From JACNFS01 sp964582065 (GTDB lineage: Bacteria > Chloroflexota > Dehalococcoidia > GIF9 > UBA5629), in assembly GCA_964582065.1 (NCBI GenBank), contig CAZOQG010000014.1:1-23708 (forward strand): a DNA stretch of 23,708 nt. Direction: 5' to 3'. The notes under the pieces are model-generated. The model was not told the DNA's origin. It did not search any database and saw only the letters and a list, made by a program, of their open reading frames with translations. Within the stretch, counting starts at the first letter, position 1; each line of letters starts with the position of its first letter. Of the stretch, positions 23,284 to 23,708 are shown in pieces. Position numbers and translations under genes: made by a program.

Positions 23284-23708
23284 TCAATCTCCGCCTTCGC
23301 CTTCACCTTCACCTTCATATTTTGGTGCCAATTGTGTATGCTTTTTGCGTTTACTTGGTTGTGGGGTGGGTGTCGCAGCTGGCGGCTTTTTTTCAGCAAG
23401 CTGCTTGATACCGGCATCACCGGGGGCATTGCCGAAGAAGAGTTTGGTATGTGGCCAGGGGATTTCAATATCCTCTTCATCAAAGGCTCTCTTAAGCCTG
23501 AGACGCAGCTCTCCCATTACCGCCCACTGTTGCATTTGCTTAGTCTCGCCGAGTATCCTGACGGCTATCCCAGAATCTTCGAAAGCATCGACTCTAAGCG
23601 CCTGTGGTGCTTTTAGAATGAGTGGTGCCCAACCAGGGTCTCCGGCCATTTCTGTGCCCACTCTGTTTATAACTTCAATAACATGCCCCAGGTCTTCGCC
23701 GTAGCCTA
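23284..23708 (-). CDS. MscS-family small-conductance mechanosensitive channel (5' end beyond window)
   Basis: Only the C-terminal 141 codons are seen. The segment AVRILGETKQMQQWAVMGELRLRLKRAFDEEDIEIPWPHTKLFFG is the cytoplasmic alpha/beta domain end typical of the family, which opens to release solutes on osmotic shock. The frame is open through to the window edge, so the start, membrane helices and pore helix lie outside. After the domain comes an extra low-complexity tail of about 35 residues: EKKPPAATPTPQPSKRKK, then KYEGEGEGEGGD, encoded by a short CTTCRCC-type repeat. The stop lies 18 bases past the convergent holA stop, with no clear terminator between them. Confidence 0.9.
   Translation of the reverse strand, partial: GYGEDLGHVIEVINRVGTEMAGDPGWAPLILKAPQALRVDAFEDSGIAVRILGETKQMQQWAVMGELRLRLKRAFDEEDIEIPWPHTKLFFGNAPGDAGIKQLAEKKPPAATPTPQPSKRKKHTQLAPKYEGEGEGEGGD

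Overview
The window looks like a chromosomal piece of a Chloroflexota bacterium, most likely Dehalococcoidia-like. This is inferred from gene content and style, not proven: GC is balanced, GTG and TTG starts are frequent, biosynthetic genes are tightly packed, there is a HisZ-dependent histidine pathway, and an NfeD/slipin pair and a palindromic intergenic repeat are present. I see no phage, IS transposase, CRISPR array, rRNA or tRNA.

Layout. (1) Positions 1-6324, minus strand: a histidine operon read hisZ-hisG-hisD-hisC-hisB, followed by a nitroreductase gene cut by the window edge. The genes abut or overlap by a few bases, and a good sigma-70-type promoter precedes hisZ. HisG is unusual: it is two HisG catalytic domains in one chain, each half having lost a different active-site motif. 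(2) 6325-9219, plus strand: a membrane serine protease of the NfeD/ClpP class, a small NfeD OB-fold protein made by a partial tandem duplication of the first gene, and a slipin (SPFH protein), closed by a rho-independent terminator. (3) 9220-10172: an unexplained structured non-coding stretch, then birA on the minus strand. (4) 10210-11267: divergent birA/sir2 promoters, a sirtuin, and a possible tiny arginine/lysine-rich ORF. (5) 11345-16761, plus strand: a recently expanded array of four lipoproteins built from PKD-like, Ig-like, CARDB and DNRLRE/CBM96-like modules in different combinations. Decayed copies lie between them, together with a duplicated upstream block and a decayed purS fragment. 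(6) 16923-21559, minus strand: a purine operon read purD-purE-purB-purC-cupin-purS. (7) 21658-21921, minus strand: a short ferritin-like protein with EncFtn-type residue spacing. (8) 22261-23708: holA on the plus strand, convergent with the 3' end of an MscS-family channel gene.

How the genes work together. HisZ and the double HisG would form the feedback-regulated first enzyme of histidine synthesis; HisB, HisC and HisD do the later steps. The NfeD/slipin group is a membrane quality-control module. PurD, PurS, PurE, PurC and PurB cover several steps of IMP synthesis, but purQ, purL and purK are not here. The lipoprotein array is the accessory, fast-evolving part: modular, outward-facing proteins with no catalytic domain that I can recognise.

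The observations I rate highest are the double HisG with complementary motif loss, the lipoprotein array with its decayed copies and shared tandem-palindrome upstream block, the purS fragment showing that a lipoprotein-plus-purS unit was duplicated, the NfeD self-duplication scar, and the structured RNA candidate at 9221-9299.
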